Source: Nodosilinea sp. FACHB-141 (GTDB lineage: Bacteria > Cyanobacteriota > Cyanobacteriia > Phormidesmidales > Phormidesmidaceae). From it: 64,000 bases of DNA. Of this stretch, positions 1 through 9,701 are shown in pieces. Under the pieces are notes generated by a model that saw only the letters and a list, made by a program, of their open reading frames with translations, did no database searches and was not told the DNA's origin. The first letter of the stretch is position 1. Every line of letters starts with the position of its first letter. The position numbers and the translations under genes are program-made. The stretch spans positions 1-64,000 of the forward strand of contig NZ_JACJPP010000010.1 in assembly GCF_014696135.1 (NCBI RefSeq). Reading direction: 5' to 3'.

Positions 1-175
1 CGACAGCTTTATAACGTCTTATGTTCTACCGCTAAGGCGCCGAAGGGGCACAACTTTATGTCGTGCCTTGGGGGTACAACCTTACGTCGGATGACACACT
101 GCAATGCCCCTACAACGCGGTTGTAACCAAATTAGGATGCGGTATAAACCCGTATTGGTTAGTCTTGGCTAAGCT

Positions 176-1768
176 CTACAGGCAGGCGATCGCTCCCTCG
201 CTACGACGATCGCAGCCTCCCAGCAGCCCGTCCGGGTTCAACTGAATGGCGTGGGCGTGGCCCATTTGCTCAGCCCAAGCAGGAGCCTCGGTGATCTGAT
301 GTCCTCGCTGCTCTAGGGCTTGGCGAACTTCAGCAGGAATCCGATTTTCCATTGCCAGTCGGGTAGAGGCCTCGCCCCAGGTACGACCCCACAGCCAGCG
401 GGGCAGATCGATTGCCGCTTGGGGAGCATAGCCAAAGTCCAACATTCTAGTCAGCAGCGCCAGCTGGGTCTGGGGCTGGCCCTCGCCGCCCATAGTGCCC
501 AGCACTAAATAGGGCCTGCTGTCGTTGAGCACCAGACCGGGCATGAGGGTGTGAAAGGGACGCTTACCGGGTTCTAGGGCGTTGGGGTGGTTGGGGGCAA
601 GGGAAAACAGCGAGCCTCGATTTTGTAGCGGAAAGCCCAGCTCAGGCGGCACTACCCCCGACCCAAAGTCGAAGTACAGGCTCTGAATCGTCGATACGGC
701 ATTGCCCTCGCCATCGACTACGGCGAGGTAAACAGTGTCGCCGCCGATCTCCGGAGTCGGGTAGCCTTGGGCCACGGCCATGCTCAGCCGGGCGCGACGG
801 CGATCGCCATAGGGTTTCGAGATCAGCTCTCCTAGCGGAATGTCGGTAAAGTCGGGGTCACTCAACCAGCGATCGCGATCGGCAAAGGCTAGCTTGGTAG
901 CCTCCACCAGCAGGTGGTAGTAGTCGGTGGTGCCGTGGCCGATGGTGTGCGGGTTAAACCCCTCCAGCACATTGAGCATTTGCAGCACCGTAAACCCCTG
1001 GGTATTGGGGGGCAGCTGGCATACTTGGTGGCCCCGGTAGGTGGTGCTGATCGGCTCTACCCAGGTGGCGCTGTGGTGGGCAAAGTCATCGCGGGTCAGC
1101 CAGCCGCCCAGAGCGCTCAGGTAGCCTACGATCTGCTCGGCGATCTCTCCCTGGTAGAAATCTTGGGAGCCAGCGACGGCCAAGCGGCGTAGGGTTTTTC
1201 CCAGCGGTAGGTTAGTCACTTGCGACCCAGCGGTAGGCACCTCACCCTCCGGCAAAAAGGGATTGTTCTCGCCGCCGTAGGCCCGCAGAAACTCAGCGTT
1301 GGCCCGCGTCCAGCGAGCCTGGGATTTCGAGCAGGGGTAACCCTGTTCGGCCAAGGCGATCGCGGGCTGAAGCAGGTCAGCCCAGGGCAGACGGCCAAAA
1401 CGCTGGTGCATTTCGCCCCAGGCTGAGACACCCCCCGGCACTGTGATTACTGCCTGGGGGCCGCGCTGAGGAATGGCAGTTAGACCTAAGGATGTGAAGC
1501 GATCGCGATCGCAGCTCGCTCCCGCCCTGCCCGAGCCATTGAGACCGTAGAGCTGGCCTGAGCTAGCCTGGTAGCCCAGCCAAAAGCCATCGCCGCCCAG
1601 CCCGGTCATGGCGGGGTAGACCACCGATAGGGCCGCTTGGGTGGCGATCGCCGCATCGACTGCGTTGCCGCCCTGGCTGAGCACGTTGAGGCCAGCGGTG
1701 GAGGCCAGGTAGTGGGGGCAGACCACCATCGCGGAGGGGGTGGCAGATGGGGCAGAGACTAGAGCCAT
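176..1768 (-). CDS. gamma-glutamyltransferase family protein
   Basis: A 530-residue Ntn-hydrolase of the gamma-glutamyltransferase family. Members are made as one chain that self-cleaves before a threonine nucleophile and then hydrolyse or transfer gamma-glutamyl groups, classically from glutathione. The putative nucleophile is Thr345 in the motif GGDTVYLAVVD. The N-terminal half has the typical GGNAVDAA and GLGGDGFW segments (residues 33-63), and the C-terminal part has the family's GTMGGEGQPQ segment. No signal peptide is visible, so it may be cytoplasmic, unlike periplasmic E. coli Ggt. It is the last gene of a minus-strand group, about 140 bases below the response-regulator gene. The substrate cannot be read from sequence; glutathione breakdown would fit the sulfur theme further along the window, but that is only inference. 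Confidence 0.85.
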   Translation of the reverse strand: MALVSAPSATPSAMVVCPHYLASTAGLNVLSQGGNAVDAAIATQAALSVVYPAMTGLGGDGFWLGYQASSGQLYGLNGSGRAGASCDRDRFTSLGLTAIPQRGPQAVITVPGGVSAWGEMHQRFGRLPWADLLQPAIALAEQGYPCSKSQARWTRANAEFLRAYGGENNPFLPEGEVPTAGSQVTNLPLGKTLRRLAVAGSQDFYQGEIAEQIVGYLSALGGWLTRDDFAHHSATWVEPISTTYRGHQVCQLPPNTQGFTVLQMLNVLEGFNPHTIGHGTTDYYHLLVEATKLAFADRDRWLSDPDFTDIPLGELISKPYGDRRRARLSMAVAQGYPTPEIGGDTVYLAVVDGEGNAVSTIQSLYFDFGSGVVPPELGFPLQNRGSLFSLAPNHPNALEPGKRPFHTLMPGLVLNDSRPYLVLGTMGGEGQPQTQLALLTRMLDFGYAPQAAIDLPRWLWGRTWGEASTRLAMENRIPAEVRQALEQRGHQITEAPAWAEQMGHAHAIQLNPDGLLGGCDRRSEGAIACL

Positions 1769-1820
1769 AGCTAACTCAGGACTACATCAGCGTTGGGCCT
1801 AGAAGATTAGCATTTTTGCG

Positions 1821-1940
1821 GTGCACGGGTTTTGGGCCTTTATCGTCGGCCCCATCGTGCTGTTGGTGGTGTCTACTGCGTTAAACAACTTTTTTGTCGG
1901 TCGAGCCCTCAAGCCTCGGGCCAAAGAGCTCGCAGGATAG
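1821..1940 (+). CDS. possible 39-aa single-TM peptide
   Basis: A GTG-started frame of 39 residues lies between two minus-strand genes. It encodes a hydrophobic stretch (FWAFIVGPIVLLVV) followed by a basic tail (RALKPRAKELAG), which looks like a one-helix membrane peptide. Its end overlaps the 3' end of the response-regulator gene on the other strand. There is no clear ribosome binding site, and it may be a chance frame or the remnant of a longer gene. Confidence 0.2.
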   Translation: MHGFWAFIVGPIVLLVVSTALNNFFVGRALKPRAKELAG

Positions 1941-2925
1941 GGGTAGTGCTAACAGCGCCTGGGTTAACCGATTGCCCAGGGCTAGGGGGCATCACGTAGA
2001 TGGCCTGATACTGGTTGCGGCCTTGGGCCTTGGCTTGGTAGAGGGCCTGATCGGCGGTAAACACCAAGTCAGAGGGCAAATAATCAGCCATGGGTAACAC
2101 GTTGGCAACACCGCAGCTAATTGTGACGATCGCGCTGGGGGCTGTGTTGTGGGGCAATCCCCGTTGCTGAACTGCTGTCACTAGCCGCTGGCTGATGACG
2201 GTTGCCCCCTCCAAAGTGGTGTTGGGCAAAATAATGGCAAATTCTTCACCGCCGTAGCGGGTAACAATGTCGGCTGGGCGGCTAATGCACTGGCTCAGGG
2301 TTTTGGCCACTTCTTGAAGACAGCGATCGCCCGCCTGATGCCCATAGTGGTCGTTGTAGTCTTTGAAATGGTCAATGTCGCAGATTACCAGCGACAGCGA
2401 CAGGTGTTCGCGCACACCCCGACCCCACTCCTGCAAGAGATATTCGTCGAAGCGGCGGCGGTTGGCTACCTGGGTGAGGCTGTCGATCATCGTCAGCTGC
2501 TGGAGCTGGTAGTTGGCCTCCCGCAGCTGAATCTCTAAGCGGTGCTGCAAGATGAGCCGCCGCACCCGCTGGCGCAGCACTGCCCAGTTAATCGGCTTGG
2601 TGACATAGTCGACCACCCCAATTTCAAACGCCTGATCTACCGATTTTTCGTCCTCTAGGCCAGTAATCATCAGCACCGGTGCCAGGTTGCCCTGGGTTAA
2701 ATCCTGTAGTCGTCGGCAGACCTCAAAGCCATCTACCACCGGCATCAGCGCGTCCAGCAGCACTAGATCGGGCACGTGATAAAAGTACAGGTTTAGGGCC
2801 GCTTCTCCATGGGCAGCTTCGATCACCTGGTAGCCCTCGCGCTCCAGATAGCGGGTCAGCATGTGGCGGATAAACGGGTCATCGTCGGCTACCAAAATCA
2901 CCGCTGAATCAGAATTGACTGGCAT
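1909..2925 (-). CDS. PleD-like response regulator, diguanylate cyclase
   Basis: A 338-residue two-domain protein. The receiver domain (residues about 8-125) has the acidic pocket DDD14-16, phosphoacceptor Asp58 (VLLDALMP) and conserved Lys110 (YVTKPIN). The GGDEF domain (about 145-310) carries an intact GGEEF active site at 225-229. An RPAD sequence ends five residues before it, which fits the RxxD product-inhibition (I) site. It should therefore make cyclic di-GMP when phosphorylated. Its start overlaps the end of the LOV hybrid kinase gene by 17 bases on the same strand, so the two are almost certainly co-transcribed and the kinase is the likely phosphodonor. A short, low-complexity C-terminal tail follows the catalytic domain. 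Confidence 0.9.
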   Translation of the reverse strand: MPVNSDSAVILVADDDPFIRHMLTRYLEREGYQVIEAAHGEAALNLYFYHVPDLVLLDALMPVVDGFEVCRRLQDLTQGNLAPVLMITGLEDEKSVDQAFEIGVVDYVTKPINWAVLRQRVRRLILQHRLEIQLREANYQLQQLTMIDSLTQVANRRRFDEYLLQEWGRGVREHLSLSLVICDIDHFKDYNDHYGHQAGDRCLQEVAKTLSQCISRPADIVTRYGGEEFAIILPNTTLEGATVISQRLVTAVQQRGLPHNTAPSAIVTISCGVANVLPMADYLPSDLVFTADQALYQAKAQGRNQYQAIYVMPPSPGQSVNPGAVSTTPILRALWPEA

Positions 2926-5806
2926 AGTTGGTGACCTCCTGGGAAACCAAGGCAGACTGTAGGGCCGTTTTGACCTCAGCTAGAGCGTAGCGAATTACTT
3001 CCACCTGGTTAGCGACGATCGGACTGGGGGCTTGACGTAGGGTCGCCTCTAGATCTCGGCAGAGGACCGCGAGGTGGTCGGCACTCACGGAGGCGCTGCT
3101 CGACTTGAGGGTGTGGGCAGCCCGTTGCAGGGTGAGCCAGTCGTGCTGAGCCAGGGCATTGAGCATGTCGGCCATGAGCTGGTCGGCACTCCCAAGGTAG
3201 CTGACAATCAGGTCAGCCATAAAGCTAGGGTCGCCGCCTACGGTGGTGGCAAAGGTGCGTAGCGCCATTAAATCGACCGCGAGGGCGGGGACGGGGGCAC
3301 CAGCCTCTAGCACCCGAATGAGCTCCTCCAGGCGAATGGGTTTGCTGATGTAGTCATCCATGCCAGCCTGGAGACACTGTTCGCGATCGCCCTGCATGGC
3401 ATTTGCGGTGACAGCCACTAGGCGGGGGCGGCGAGTGGGCCAGCGCTGCACGATCTGTCGGGCGGCGGCGAGGCCGTCCATCTCAGGCATTTGCACATCC
3501 ATCAGCACCAAATCGTAGGGCTGTTGGCCGAGGGCGTCCAGCACCTCGTAGCCGTTGGCGGCTACATCGGCCCGGTAGCCCAGGTGCCGCAAAATTTGCA
3601 GGGCCACCTTTTGGTTCACCACATTGTCTTCGGCTAGCAAAATTCGCTGGGGACACCGCCGTCCTAGGTCGACGTCCATCAGAGCCAGTCGGGGGCGCGG
3701 CGACACACGCACGGCCTCTGGCTGCTTGGCCAGGGCAGCGGCCAGAGCGGTCATCAGCTGGTTCTGCTTGACGGGCTTGGTCAGGTAGGCGGCAAACAAG
3801 CTCTGCTGGGCGATGCTGTGGTGCCAGCCCAGGGAGGTCAGCATCACCAGGGGCAGCGATCGCTCCATAGACCGCTGGTGCAGGGCCTCAGCCAGGGCCA
3901 GACCGTCCATGCCCGGCATCTGCATATCTAAAATGGCTAGGTCAAAGCGCTGGGTCTCCAGGGCCTTTAAGGCTGCTAAGCCCGAGTCTACAGTCACCAC
4001 AGCCATACCCCACCCCTGAAGCTGGAGCTGAAGAATTTTGCGGTTGGTAGCATTGTCATCGACCACCAGCAGACGACGGCCCTGGAGACTGTGGGCAGGG
4101 GGCGACCCGACCAGCCGCGGCGGTTGGGGGTCAAGGGTGGCTTGCAGGGTGAAGTAGAAAGTTGACCCCTGACCCTCAATGCTCTCCACCCAGAGCGTGC
4201 CCCCCATCAGTTCGCACAGGCGCTTGCTAATGGCCAGGCCTAGGCCAGTGCCGCCAAACTGCCGAGTGGTAGAGGCATCCACCTGGCTAAAGGGTTGGAA
4301 CAGGCGGTGCAGACGAGCCGCCGGAATGCCAATGCCGGTATCTTTGACCGCCACTTGCAGGGTGACTTGGTCGCTGGTAGTCTGCGGTTGAGCCTGGACT
4401 GAGACAATCACTTCCCCGTGGGAGGTGAACTTGATGGCGTTGTTGACCAAGTTGACCAGCACCTGACGCAGACGGCTGACATCGCCCATTAGGTGTTGGG
4501 GTACCTGGGGAGGCAGCAGGTAGGCTAGCTCTAAGCCTTTCCCAGAGGCCTTGGCGGCCAGCAAATCCATGGCTTCTTCTAGGCAGGTACGCAAGTTAAA
4601 GGGTTGGGTTTCTAGATCGAGCTTGCCCGACTCAATCTTTGAAAAGTCGAGGATGTCGTTAATGATGGTCAGCAGCGCATCGCTGGCGTTGCGAGTGGTT
4701 TCGACAAAGTCGCGCTGCTGGTCAGTGAGTGGGGTGTCAAGCAGCAGGCCGGTCATGCCGATCACGGCGTTCATGGGCGTGCGAATCTCGTGGCTCATCA
4801 TGGCTAGAAACTCGCTTTTGGCCTGGTTGGCCGCCTCGGCCGCGCAGCGGGCCTGGTCGAGGTCTTGCAGGTGCTGGTGTAGCTGGGCTTCGGCAAGCTT
4901 GCGATCGCTAATATCGGTCTGAATGCCCACAAAGTGAGTCAGCTGGCCCTGAGGGTCGTAAATCGGTGAAATACTGAGCTGGTTCCAGTATTGCTGGCCG
5001 TCCTTGCGGTAGTTGATTGCCTCTATGGTGCAACCTTGGCCGCTGGCCATGGCTTGACGCAGGGTTTCTAGGCCAGGTTGATCATGCTTGCCCCCCTGCA
5101 AAAAGCGGCAGTTGCGCCCCAGGGCCTCGGCGGCGGCGTAGCTAGTGATGCGCTCAAAGGCAGGGTTAACGTAAATTACTGGATTGTCGGGCTGGCGGGC
5201 ATCGGTAATCACGATGCCGTTGCTGCTGGCGGCGATCGCCCGCTCTTGCAGGCGCAGGGTTTCCCGCAGTCGCTGACGCTCTAGGTCAGCCTGCTGCATC
5301 TGTTCGATCTGGTGGTGCAGATCGAGCTGGGCCACCACCTGAGCAGCCAGTATTTCTAGGGCCTGCCGCTGCAAGGCGGTGAGGGTGCGAGGTACATGGT
5401 CAACCACGCAGAGAGTGCCGAGGGCATAGCCATCGGTGGTGATCAGCGGCATACCGGCGTAGAAGCGCAGATTCAGCTCCCCAGTGACTAGAGGGTTATC
5501 AAAGAAACGTTTGTCTTCTAGGGCATTGGGCACCTCCATCAACTTCGGCTGCAAAATGGCGTGGGCGCAAAAAGCCACGTCGCGGGTGGTTTCGGGTACA
5601 GCAACGCAACCCACGCGGGCTTTGAACCACTGGCGATGTTGGTCGATGAGGCTAACCAGGGCAATGGGCACATCGCACACCATTGCCGCCAGTCGAGTCA
5701 GATTGTCGAACCCCTCGGCGGGAGGCGTGTCAAGAATGTGGTAGTCGTGCAGCGCCTGCAAACGACAGGCTTCGTGGATGGGTAGGAGTGCGGGTTGCAT
5801 GGCCAT
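2909..5806 (-). CDS. LOV-domain hybrid sensor histidine kinase (GAF-LOV-HK-REC-REC-HPt)
   Basis: A 965-residue multidomain signalling protein. Domains in order: GAF (about 20-165), a PAS/LOV domain (about 190-302) with the flavin-adduct motif GRNCRFLQG (Cys233) and the matching [12 protein letters not shown] and FVGIQTD segments, a histidine kinase core with His339 ([11 protein letters not shown]) and ATP-binding boxes DTGIGI and GGTGLGL, two receiver domains (Asp627 in LAILDMQMP, Asp770 in LVLMDVQMP), and an HPt domain (His898 in AAHTLKSSS). All phosphorelay residues are present. By analogy with phototropin and bacterial LOV kinases it should sense blue light through FMN. GAAGG-type ribosome binding sequence precedes the first ATG. 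It is followed, with overlap, by a GGDEF response regulator, suggesting blue-light control of cyclic di-GMP and hence of motility or aggregation (inference). Confidence 0.93.
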   Translation of the reverse strand: MAMQPALLPIHEACRLQALHDYHILDTPPAEGFDNLTRLAAMVCDVPIALVSLIDQHRQWFKARVGCVAVPETTRDVAFCAHAILQPKLMEVPNALEDKRFFDNPLVTGELNLRFYAGMPLITTDGYALGTLCVVDHVPRTLTALQRQALEILAAQVVAQLDLHHQIEQMQQADLERQRLRETLRLQERAIAASSNGIVITDARQPDNPVIYVNPAFERITSYAAAEALGRNCRFLQGGKHDQPGLETLRQAMASGQGCTIEAINYRKDGQQYWNQLSISPIYDPQGQLTHFVGIQTDISDRKLAEAQLHQHLQDLDQARCAAEAANQAKSEFLAMMSHEIRTPMNAVIGMTGLLLDTPLTDQQRDFVETTRNASDALLTIINDILDFSKIESGKLDLETQPFNLRTCLEEAMDLLAAKASGKGLELAYLLPPQVPQHLMGDVSRLRQVLVNLVNNAIKFTSHGEVIVSVQAQPQTTSDQVTLQVAVKDTGIGIPAARLHRLFQPFSQVDASTTRQFGGTGLGLAISKRLCELMGGTLWVESIEGQGSTFYFTLQATLDPQPPRLVGSPPAHSLQGRRLLVVDDNATNRKILQLQLQGWGMAVVTVDSGLAALKALETQRFDLAILDMQMPGMDGLALAEALHQRSMERSLPLVMLTSLGWHHSIAQQSLFAAYLTKPVKQNQLMTALAAALAKQPEAVRVSPRPRLALMDVDLGRRCPQRILLAEDNVVNQKVALQILRHLGYRADVAANGYEVLDALGQQPYDLVLMDVQMPEMDGLAAARQIVQRWPTRRPRLVAVTANAMQGDREQCLQAGMDDYISKPIRLEELIRVLEAGAPVPALAVDLMALRTFATTVGGDPSFMADLIVSYLGSADQLMADMLNALAQHDWLTLQRAAHTLKSSSASVSADHLAVLCRDLEATLRQAPSPIVANQVEVIRYALAEVKTALQSALVSQEVTNYASQF

Positions 5807-6212
5807 GGCCCTTCAGGACAAAGACGCAGGGCGAGGCTGGTCTCGCAACCACACCCCACTTGAGGGAAGCGACATATCCTTCAGAGTACCCAGTTAGATG
5901 TATCGGGTTTTACAATTTCGGCGGTATTGGGGTCGGCAAAGATACTGACTTAGGCAGTTGTCTACGGTCAGTCCGAAGCTGAATTCGCCCAGGCCTAAGG
6001 GTTGAGGCTGGTACGGCACCATTACCAAGATATTCCTGACTGCTCTGAGGCTGTGAGAACGGGGGTGGATGGGGCGATCGCCCCTAATCTCGGCCAGTGG
6101 GAATCTTAAACTTAGGGATTTGCTGATGGAGCAATCGAACTGCGATCGCTGCGGTTAAGTCAGCCGTTAGATACCCAGGTGCGTCTGGAGTGTTTTTTCC
6201 TAAGGACTGGTG
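5807..6212. other. intergenic, 5' region of two divergent genes
   Basis: About 400 bases between the divergently transcribed LOV kinase and a small membrane protein. It must hold both promoters, but I see no clear consensus boxes, repeats or RNA gene in it. Confidence 0.5.
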
Positions 6213-6686
6213 ATGAAACTCAGCAATTCTGCCCCCGCTAGCAGCGACAATGTGCTGGCTCGCATGGCTCCCGAAATGGCTGTGACCTTTAGCCCTGCTC
6301 AGGTTCAGGCGCTGCAAGCAGCGCTAACGCCGCGCTGCCATCCAGTCAATATTCGTCTATCGCTGCCGCTGGGCATAACGCGGGTTTACCTAGTGCTGCT
6401 GGCCGGTACTGAAGGGCGATCGGAATCTCGCCGTCGTCAGGAGACCATTCAGCACCCTTTGTGGACACCGATAAATTTGCTGGTGATAGCCAGCACTATT
6501 GGCCTAGGCATTTTCGCGCTGTTGGCCATGTTGCAGATTACCAACGCCGATTTACCCGCAGTCTTAAACCCTAAAGCGGCCCCAGCGGGTGTTCCCTTTA
6601 AGGCAGACCGCACCAGTTGTGAAGAAAGTGGTCGTACCTGGCGAGAAGGCGACTGCCTTGATTTTGACCACGACCCCACCTTCTAA
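6213..6686 (+). CDS. hypothetical single-pass membrane protein
   Basis: A 157-residue protein that I do not recognise beyond a cyanobacterial hypothetical. The N-terminal 80 residues are soluble. One strong transmembrane segment (LLVIASTIGLGIFALLAML) lies around residues 88-107. The C-terminal tail is short and contains two cysteines (TSCEESGRTWREGDCLDFD) that could form a disulfide if the tail is periplasmic. I take the ATG at 6213 rather than the in-frame GTG at 6210 because AAGGA lies about seven bases upstream of it. It converges on the DUF4142 gene, with a shared hairpin between them. Confidence 0.65.
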   Translation: MKLSNSAPASSDNVLARMAPEMAVTFSPAQVQALQAALTPRCHPVNIRLSLPLGITRVYLVLLAGTEGRSESRRRQETIQHPLWTPINLLVIASTIGLGIFALLAMLQITNADLPAVLNPKAAPAGVPFKADRTSCEESGRTWREGDCLDFDHDPTF

Positions 6687-6721
6687 AGTGACGGTAGGTT
6701 AAAGATAAATTCTGTTTATGA

Positions 6722-6757
6722 TTGCTCTAGGGAGTGAGTCATCAGTCCCTAGAGCAA
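6722..6757. terminator. bidirectional hairpin terminator
   Basis: A perfect 12-bp stem (TTGCTCTAGGGA / TCCCTAGAGCAA) with a 12-base loop sits between two converging genes. A CTTTTTA tract follows on the plus side, so it probably ends both transcripts. Confidence 0.8.
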
Positions 6758-6774
6758 CCCCTACTTTTTAACGG

Positions 6775-7410
6775 CTACATGTCTGCCGGTGGCTGAGAAT
6801 TGTTTGTAGTGTAGTCAGGCAGCATAGCGTTGGCCATTTCGTAGTGCTCTTCAATGCTGGGCAACAGCTGTGACGCGTAAGCAATCAAGCTCGGCGACTC
6901 ACCTTGTGCCACTTCAGTGCGGTACAGCGCGATCGCCTTTAGATGAGCATTTGCCTGTACGCCAACATAAGCTTGATCAAACTCAGCACCAGAAAGCTGG
7001 GTCAGCTGTGCTGCGATCGCCTGATCAAGCGGATCAACGCGCTCGCTGGGCAGCTCAAAGCCTTGCTCAGAGGCCTGTTGAGTAAGAACTTCATTAGCGC
7101 GAGTGTGCTCATCAATCATGCGCTGAGCATACTGACGAATCGCTTGATCTTGGGATTTCTCTAGCGCCAGGCGGGAGGTGTCAATCTCAGCATTGTTGCC
7201 TTGGTAAGCGAGCTTGAAAAACTCCTGATCCACCGTTGTGACAGCTGCCCTTTGAGCGCCTTGAGAGGTCTGCTCGGCTGGAGTAGAGGTACCCGCTTGG
7301 CCGACGCGCGTGGTTTCAGCAAAACTCGGTAGCGCTACCAGAGATGCGATCGCGGCAGCACCAGCAGCGCCCATCAAACGCTGGGTCAAGTTGTAATTTA
7401 ATCGAGTCAT
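6775..7410 (-). CDS. DUF4142 exported ferritin-like protein
   Basis: A 211-residue protein with a signal peptide (hydrophobic core AAGAAAIASLVALPSFA, cleavage near residue 31) followed by a helical DUF4142 domain (about 57-195). Characteristic segments are EFFKLAYQGNNAEIDTSRLA, YAQRMIDEHTRANEVL and a later histidine pair (NAHLKAIALY, EEHYEMAN), consistent with the ferritin-like fold given to this family. The precise function is unknown; relatives are abundant envelope proteins linked to stress. AGGAGAT lies upstream of the ATG. Its neighbours are other small envelope or stress genes. Confidence 0.8.
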   Translation of the reverse strand: MTRLNYNLTQRLMGAAGAAAIASLVALPSFAETTRVGQAGTSTPAEQTSQGAQRAAVTTVDQEFFKLAYQGNNAEIDTSRLALEKSQDQAIRQYAQRMIDEHTRANEVLTQQASEQGFELPSERVDPLDQAIAAQLTQLSGAEFDQAYVGVQANAHLKAIALYRTEVAQGESPSLIAYASQLLPSIEEHYEMANAMLPDYTTNNSQPPADM

Positions 7411-7590
7411 GGTCTTAGATCTCCTGTTCCTGCTTAGTCTGCTCTGTGGTTAATTACTAACCATTGCTTCAGCGTAGAAGCCCACTTCAACAGAGCCGTC
7501 TGTCACAGGGTCAATTAACGCCGCCTAAAGAGTTGATCTAAACCCAGAGATGACTAAGCAGAAAAGAAACGGAAACCGCGATCGCAGAAA

Positions 7591-8010
7591 TTAGGCCGCC
7601 TGCCACATCTCAGAAATTTTGCCGGGCAGAAATTCAGCCACTTCCTGAACCCGCTCCTGGGACAACTCGTCCTTAGTGGCAGAAAAGACGGCAATGATAA
7701 TTGTTTCTGCATCGGCTCCTGGCAGGTTGCCTTCCTGCCGTAGGCGCACTAAAAAATTGTCGGGGCTAATATGCAAATTGGGACGAATATGGCTGAGAAA
7801 ACTCACCAGGGGATTGGTATCTTCCCAAAGATCTTCTACTTTGTCGGGAGCATTGTCGTCTAGCTCATCGGCAACGCGATCGATCGCTTCATTGCTCATC
7901 ACATCTCGCATGGTCCGATACACCACTTCCGTAGCGTTGCGTGCTTCCTATAAATCCTTCAGGTTGCCTTTTGTTCTAACTTTCTCTAAAAAGTCCTGGT
8001 ATGTTTCCAT
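7591..8010 (-). pseudogene. DUF2267 gene interrupted by an in-frame amber codon
   Basis: Reading from the ATG at 8010 (with GGAG six bases upstream) gives METYQDFLEKVRTKGNLKDL, then TAG at 7950-7948, then EARNATEVVYRTMRDVMSNE and on without another stop to 7591. The whole frame would be a 139-residue DUF2267 protein of normal length, and the stop falls where relatives have an aromatic or other residue before the EA..ATE helix. One base change (for example TAT or TAC to TAG) explains it. A shorter product could start at GTG 7926 (111 residues) but would lack the first helix and has no good ribosome binding site. It may be a young pseudogene, a suppressed stop or a sequencing error. Confidence 0.75.
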
Positions 8011-8414
8011 AAGAATCTCCATGAGTTTTTGTTTGAACGCCTCAGAGCTAATCCGTAGAAACTGCTATGGATCAGTAATGCGGCAAAGCATTTCCAGGCA
8101 GCCGAAAATTAGCCAAAATTATTAGCGACGCAATGACGCCCTCACCACTTCGAAGGTAGTGAATTGACGCTATAACTATAGAACAACCCTTGGCATATTA
8201 AAGGTTTGCTCAGTCAAAAGGGGTCTATCGCAAGGTAGAAGGCCAGCGAAAAAGTTGTGTGGTTGGCAGGTTTTGGCTCATCAATGGCAGCTATTCACCT
8301 CACACACGGGGAGAACTTTTGGTTCAAATACGTTGTCAAATTGGGCATTGCCCTAGTCGCTCTGGCGCTAGATTTTCCCCTCGGCGATCGCATATTAAAT
8401 GCTGCTCAGATATA
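8011..8414. other. intergenic, no gene recognised
   Basis: About 400 bases upstream of the broken DUF2267 gene and downstream of a small membrane protein gene. Possible AT-rich promoter elements lie near 8170-8185 (ctataactatag). I see no coding region or RNA gene. Confidence 0.4.
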
Positions 8415-8876
8415 TTAGTGAGCCGACTGCAATCGATGGCCATGACCGTGGGATTCTTTAATCCACTGATAGGCAACTAGGTTAAGCAATAACCCAATCA
8501 AAAACAGAAATGCCATTAGGGCTACCTGGTACCAAGCTACAGGAGGAATAGTCAAGTCAACCACTAAGTGAGCTAGGTTCAGCACCGAATAAATTACTGT
8601 TACCCAAAAGTGGCCTATCCGATACCATCGTGAATCAATCAGGCAGGTGCTGGTGATAGCTATCAGCGGCACCACAAAGAAGGCCAGCATCAGCCATAAA
8701 ATAGCAGAAATTTCGCCAATGTCGGTAGCCACGTGGCCGTGGGGTGCTAGCACGCTCAGGCCATGGAACAACGGCATGAGTGCTAGCTGAGTGTGAAAAA
8801 GTGTGCCCAGCAAAAACACCGTCCACAGGGCAACAATTTTGACGGCAAACGATGGTTGTTCCTTTGGTGCGAGCAT
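8415..8876 (-). CDS. hypothetical four-helix membrane protein
   Basis: A 153-residue integral membrane protein with four predicted transmembrane helices (roughly residues 12-32, 55-78, 90-110 and 118-140) and a histidine-rich C-terminus (KESHGHGHRLQSAH). A GGAGG sequence precedes the start; I prefer the ATG at 8876 to the GTG one codon earlier. The family is not recognised. The histidine tail and conserved-looking internal histidines (HTQLALMPLFHG, HLVVD) could bind metal or heme, which is speculation. The next gene on the same strand begins upstream at 9124, so the two could be co-transcribed. Confidence 0.65.
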   Translation of the reverse strand: MLAPKEQPSFAVKIVALWTVFLLGTLFHTQLALMPLFHGLSVLAPHGHVATDIGEISAILWLMLAFFVVPLIAITSTCLIDSRWYRIGHFWVTVIYSVLNLAHLVVDLTIPPVAWYQVALMAFLFLIGLLLNLVAYQWIKESHGHGHRLQSAH

Positions 8877-8896
8877 CACTTTGCCTCCGTTGCTAA

Positions 8897-9124
8897 TTAG
8901 GGCTCGTGCACCTCTTCTTCGCTGCGCTCTAGCAGGGTGTCTGCGGTGTGGTCTTGGTGGTGGCGTTGCTTGGCCATGGCCTGACGAGCTTTTTCCTCCA
9001 CCGATGCAGCGGGTGATTCGTGGAGTTCGCCATCGGTGCGGCTGAGCAAGTTGTCGTGGTTGTGGTCGACGTGCTGACGCTGTTGAGCCAGTCGTTCACG
9101 GGCCTGGTCGTCTGACTTATCCAT
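8897..9124 (-). CDS. small hydrophilic protein with internal duplication
   Basis: A 75-residue, very polar, histidine- and glutamine-rich protein made of two related halves: residues about 8-37 (RERLAQQRQHVDHNHDNLLS) and about 45-75 (KARQAMAKQRHHQDHTADTL), each ending in an E..HE motif. The duplication suggests a repeat-built helical or disordered stress protein. Function unknown. It lies 20 bases upstream of the membrane protein gene on the same strand. Confidence 0.55.
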   Translation of the reverse strand: MDKSDDQARERLAQQRQHVDHNHDNLLSRTDGELHESPAASVEEKARQAMAKQRHHQDHTADTLLERSEEEVHEP

Positions 9125-9395
9125 AAAAGCTGTTCTCTTCAGAAAGTATGCGCTGCGGAGATGGAGCGCGATCGCTAGCGACCATCACCCCTGTACTAAT
9201 TTTCCAAGTTATTGATGGACGAGCGATCGCCCCTGATACGATTGTTTAGCCTTCTCAATCGCCCGCAATCTGTCCCGAGAGTGTTCTTGCAACACCCAGA
9301 CAGAGTCCCCTTTAACTGGGGCATTGCTTGGGCGGGAATACCTTGCGCGATGAGCAATATCTAGCCGAAAGCCAACGCTGCCCCAAGGTTCAGGC

Positions 9396-9701
9396 TTATG
9401 GCACCGATGCTGTGGCAACAGCACTCTCAGACCCCACCGGACGAATTACCAACGTATTGAATAGGCTAATGTCGGTCCCCTCAGGAACCGATAGATCGAA
9501 GGCTCCGCTGGTCTGCGGCAGCGCCCCCAGAGCAATGGGGCGTTTGGCCATATTGCCGTTGATGGTCAAAAACGCCTCTAACGCTTCCCCTTCGGCAGTG
9601 GTGGTGAAATCCTTTAGCGATAGGGTGATGCTGCTGCCCACAATGGCAGCTCCTACATAACCGCTAGCGGTATGGCTGTCTGTCCCAACGACGCTGCCCA
9701 T
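9396..9701 (-). CDS. DM13-like beta-rich small protein
   Basis: A 101-residue protein with AAGGA about nine bases before the ATG. The order of segments, LKDFTTTAEGEALEAFLTIN, then ALGALPQTSGAFDLSVPEGT, then DISLFNTLVIRP, resembles the DM13 electron-transfer-like domain (or the C-terminal domain of anti-sigma factor RskA, which has a similar layout). No signal peptide is visible and the usual DM13 cysteine is absent. Function is unknown; assignment to either family would need a profile search. Confidence 0.5.
   Translation of the reverse strand: MGSVVGTDSHTASGYVGAAIVGSSITLSLKDFTTTAEGEALEAFLTINGNMAKRPIALGALPQTSGAFDLSVPEGTDISLFNTLVIRPVGSESAVATASVP

Noticed and set aside
9209-9424. 71-aa minus-strand frame
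   Set aside because: No family resemblance, weak start, and it overlaps the better-supported DM13-like gene.
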